From NCBI GenBank assembly GCA_003242495.1, contig QGUO01000039.1, positions 1-14,136 of the forward strand: a stretch of 14,136 nt of DNA, given 5' to 3'. Both the position numbers and the translations under genes were made by a program. The notes below the pieces were generated by a model. That model had not been told where the DNA came from. It did no database searches and saw nothing but the letters and a program-made list of their open reading frames with translations. Positions 13,050-14,136 of this stretch are shown piece after piece. Origin of the DNA: Pseudomonadota bacterium (GTDB taxonomy: Bacteria > Pseudomonadota > Gammaproteobacteria > Steroidobacterales > Steroidobacteraceae). Every line of letters starts with the position of its first letter. Positions within the stretch are counted from its first letter, which is position 1.

Positions 13050-14136
13050 TCACGCCACGGCCGCGGCCGCCTGCGCGACCGTCCCGGCGAGGCTCGCGGC
13101 CAGGTCGCGCACCAGCTTCTCGTCGCGGCCCTCGACCATGACGCGGATCACCGGCTCGGTGCCCGAGGCGCGCAGCACGATGCGCCCCGCGTCGCCCAGG
13201 CGCCGTTCCGCGAGCGAGACGGCCTCCTGGATGGCCGGCGACGCCACCGGATCGATCTTGCGCGCCACGCGCACGTTCTCGAGCACCTGGGGATATTTGG
13301 GCATGGGCGCGGCGAGCTCCGCGAGACTGCAGCCGGTGCGTTTCATGATGTCGAGCACCTGCAGGGCGGCGACGATGGCATCGCCCGTGGTGGTGTGATC
13401 GAGACACAACAGGTGCCCCGAGGTCTCCCCGCCGAGCCGCCCGCCGGTCTCCTTCAGCATCTCGAGCACGTAGCGATCGCCCACCTGGGCGCGGCGAAAC
13501 TCGATGCCCTCCTTGGCGAGCGCATGCTCCAGGCCGAGGTTGCTCATGACGGTGCCGACCACCGGGCCGCTGAGCAGTCCACGCGCCTTCCAGTCACGGG
13601 CGATGATGTACAAAAGCTGGTCGCCGTCGACCAGCCGCCCGAGGTGATCCACCATCACCAGGCGGTCGCCATCGCCGTCGAGCGCCACGCCGGCGGCCGC
13701 GCGCACGCCCGGGACCGTCAGTTGCAGCAGCTCCGGGGAGGTCGAGCCGCAGTTCAGGTTGATGTTGCGGCCATTGGGCGAGCAGCCGATCGGCACGATC
13801 TCCGCGCCGAGGTCCGCCAGGATGCGCGGCGCGACCTTGTAACCGGCGCCGTTCGCACAGTCGATGACGATCTTGTAGCCGCTCAGATCCAGATTGGGCA
13901 CGGTCGAGGCACAGAACTCCTGGTAGCGCACCCGCGACTTGTCCACGCGCACCGCCTTGCCCAGCTCGCCGGAGGCGCGGGTCACGGGCGGCTCGGCGAG
14001 CAGGGCCTCGATCTGCGCTTCGACCGCATCGGAGAGCTTGGCGCCGCGGCCGTCGAAGAACTTGATGCCGTTGTCGTCGTAGGGGTTGTGCGAGGCGCTG
14101 ATCACCACGCCGAAGTCGCATTCGAAGCGCGTGGTG
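13050..14136 (-). CDS. glmM: Phosphoglucosamine mutase (GlmM), 5' end cut by window
   Basis: GlmM converts glucosamine 6-phosphate to glucosamine 1-phosphate, the step before UDP-N-acetylglucosamine in peptidoglycan and lipopolysaccharide synthesis. 361 residues of the usual roughly 445 are visible; about 85-100 N-terminal residues lie beyond position 14136. The visible part starts just before the active site, VVISASHNPYDDNG, whose serine in ASHNP (visible residue 15) is the phosphorylated one by family knowledge. The metal loop DGDGDR (153-158), the sugar-binding GGETSGH (about 235-241) and the phosphate-binding RASGTEPVIRVM (322-333) are all intact; RASGTEP distinguishes GlmM from other hexose phosphomutases. 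The C-terminus ends in an alanine-rich stretch. The internal GTG at 14108 is within the active-site motif and is not the real start. Confidence 0.96.
   Translation of the reverse strand, partial: TTRFECDFGVVISASHNPYDDNGIKFFDGRGAKLSDAVEAQIEALLAEPPVTRASGELGKAVRVDKSRVRYQEFCASTVPNLDLSGYKIVIDCANGAGYKVAPRILADLGAEIVPIGCSPNGRNINLNCGSTSPELLQLTVPGVRAAAGVALDGDGDRLVMVDHLGRLVDGDQLLYIIARDWKARGLLSGPVVGTVMSNLGLEHALAKEGIEFRRAQVGDRYVLEMLKETGGRLGGETSGHLLCLDHTTTGDAIVAALQVLDIMKRTGCSLAELAAPMPKYPQVLENVRVARKIDPVASPAIQEAVSLAERRLGDAGRIVLRASGTEPVIRVMVEGRDEKLVRDLAASLAGTVAQAAAAVA

Noticed and set aside
12787..13407. A 206-codon minus-strand open frame bridging the glmM end and the glmM-tpiA gap
   Set aside because: It overlaps glmM in another frame and its composition is that of a shadow frame; no domain is visible.
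1..14136. Search for CRISPR arrays, insertion sequences, toxin-antitoxin or defence genes, rRNA and riboswitches
   Set aside because: No spaced direct repeats, transposase motifs, terminal inverted repeats or known riboswitch cores were seen. The window is filled by conserved housekeeping genes.

Overview
The window is a conserved housekeeping stretch of a high-GC bacterial chromosome (about two thirds G+C by eye), almost certainly a gammaproteobacterium of the Xanthomonadales / Nevskiales / Steroidobacterales type. This placement rests on four things: the order glmM-tpiA-secG-tRNA-Leu-nuo, separate nuoC and nuoD genes (fused in Escherichia coli), a long insertion in NuoC, and a NuoG without the N7 cluster ligands. 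The lineage is inferred from gene order and protein style; no database search was possible. Every recognised gene is on the minus strand, so transcription runs from high to low coordinates.

Layout in the direction of transcription. Positions 14136-13050 hold the 3' part of glmM (phosphoglucosamine mutase, cell-wall precursor synthesis); its 5' end lies outside the window. After a 267-nt gap come tpiA (triosephosphate isomerase, 12782-12021) and secG (translocase subunit with an extended C-terminal tail, 11969-11550). A complete tRNA-Leu(GAG) gene with encoded CCA follows at 11512-11428. Next is a 455-nt gene-free region (11427-10973) with several inverted repeats and, close to nuoA, a good extended -10 promoter candidate.

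From 10972 to 1 the window holds the nuo operon in canonical order, nuoA-B-C-D-E-F-G-H-I-J-K-L. nuoL is cut by the window end, and nuoM and nuoN presumably follow outside. The genes are tightly packed, with 4-nt, 1-nt and 10-nt overlaps and gaps of at most 40 nt. Together they encode NADH:quinone oxidoreductase (respiratory complex I): NuoE/F/G form the NADH-oxidising arm, NuoB/C/D/I the connecting quinone-reducing module, and NuoA/H/J/K/L (plus NuoM/N) the proton-pumping membrane arm. Cluster ligands for N1a, N3, N1b, N5, N4, N6a, N6b and N2 can all be read. The complex therefore looks functional.

I see no mobile element, CRISPR array, defence system, frameshift or unfamiliar protein-coding gene. 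The large plus-strand open frames are mirror images of the nuo genes and are not reported as genes. The most interesting unexplained sequence is the 455-nt structured intergenic region between the tRNA gene and nuoA.
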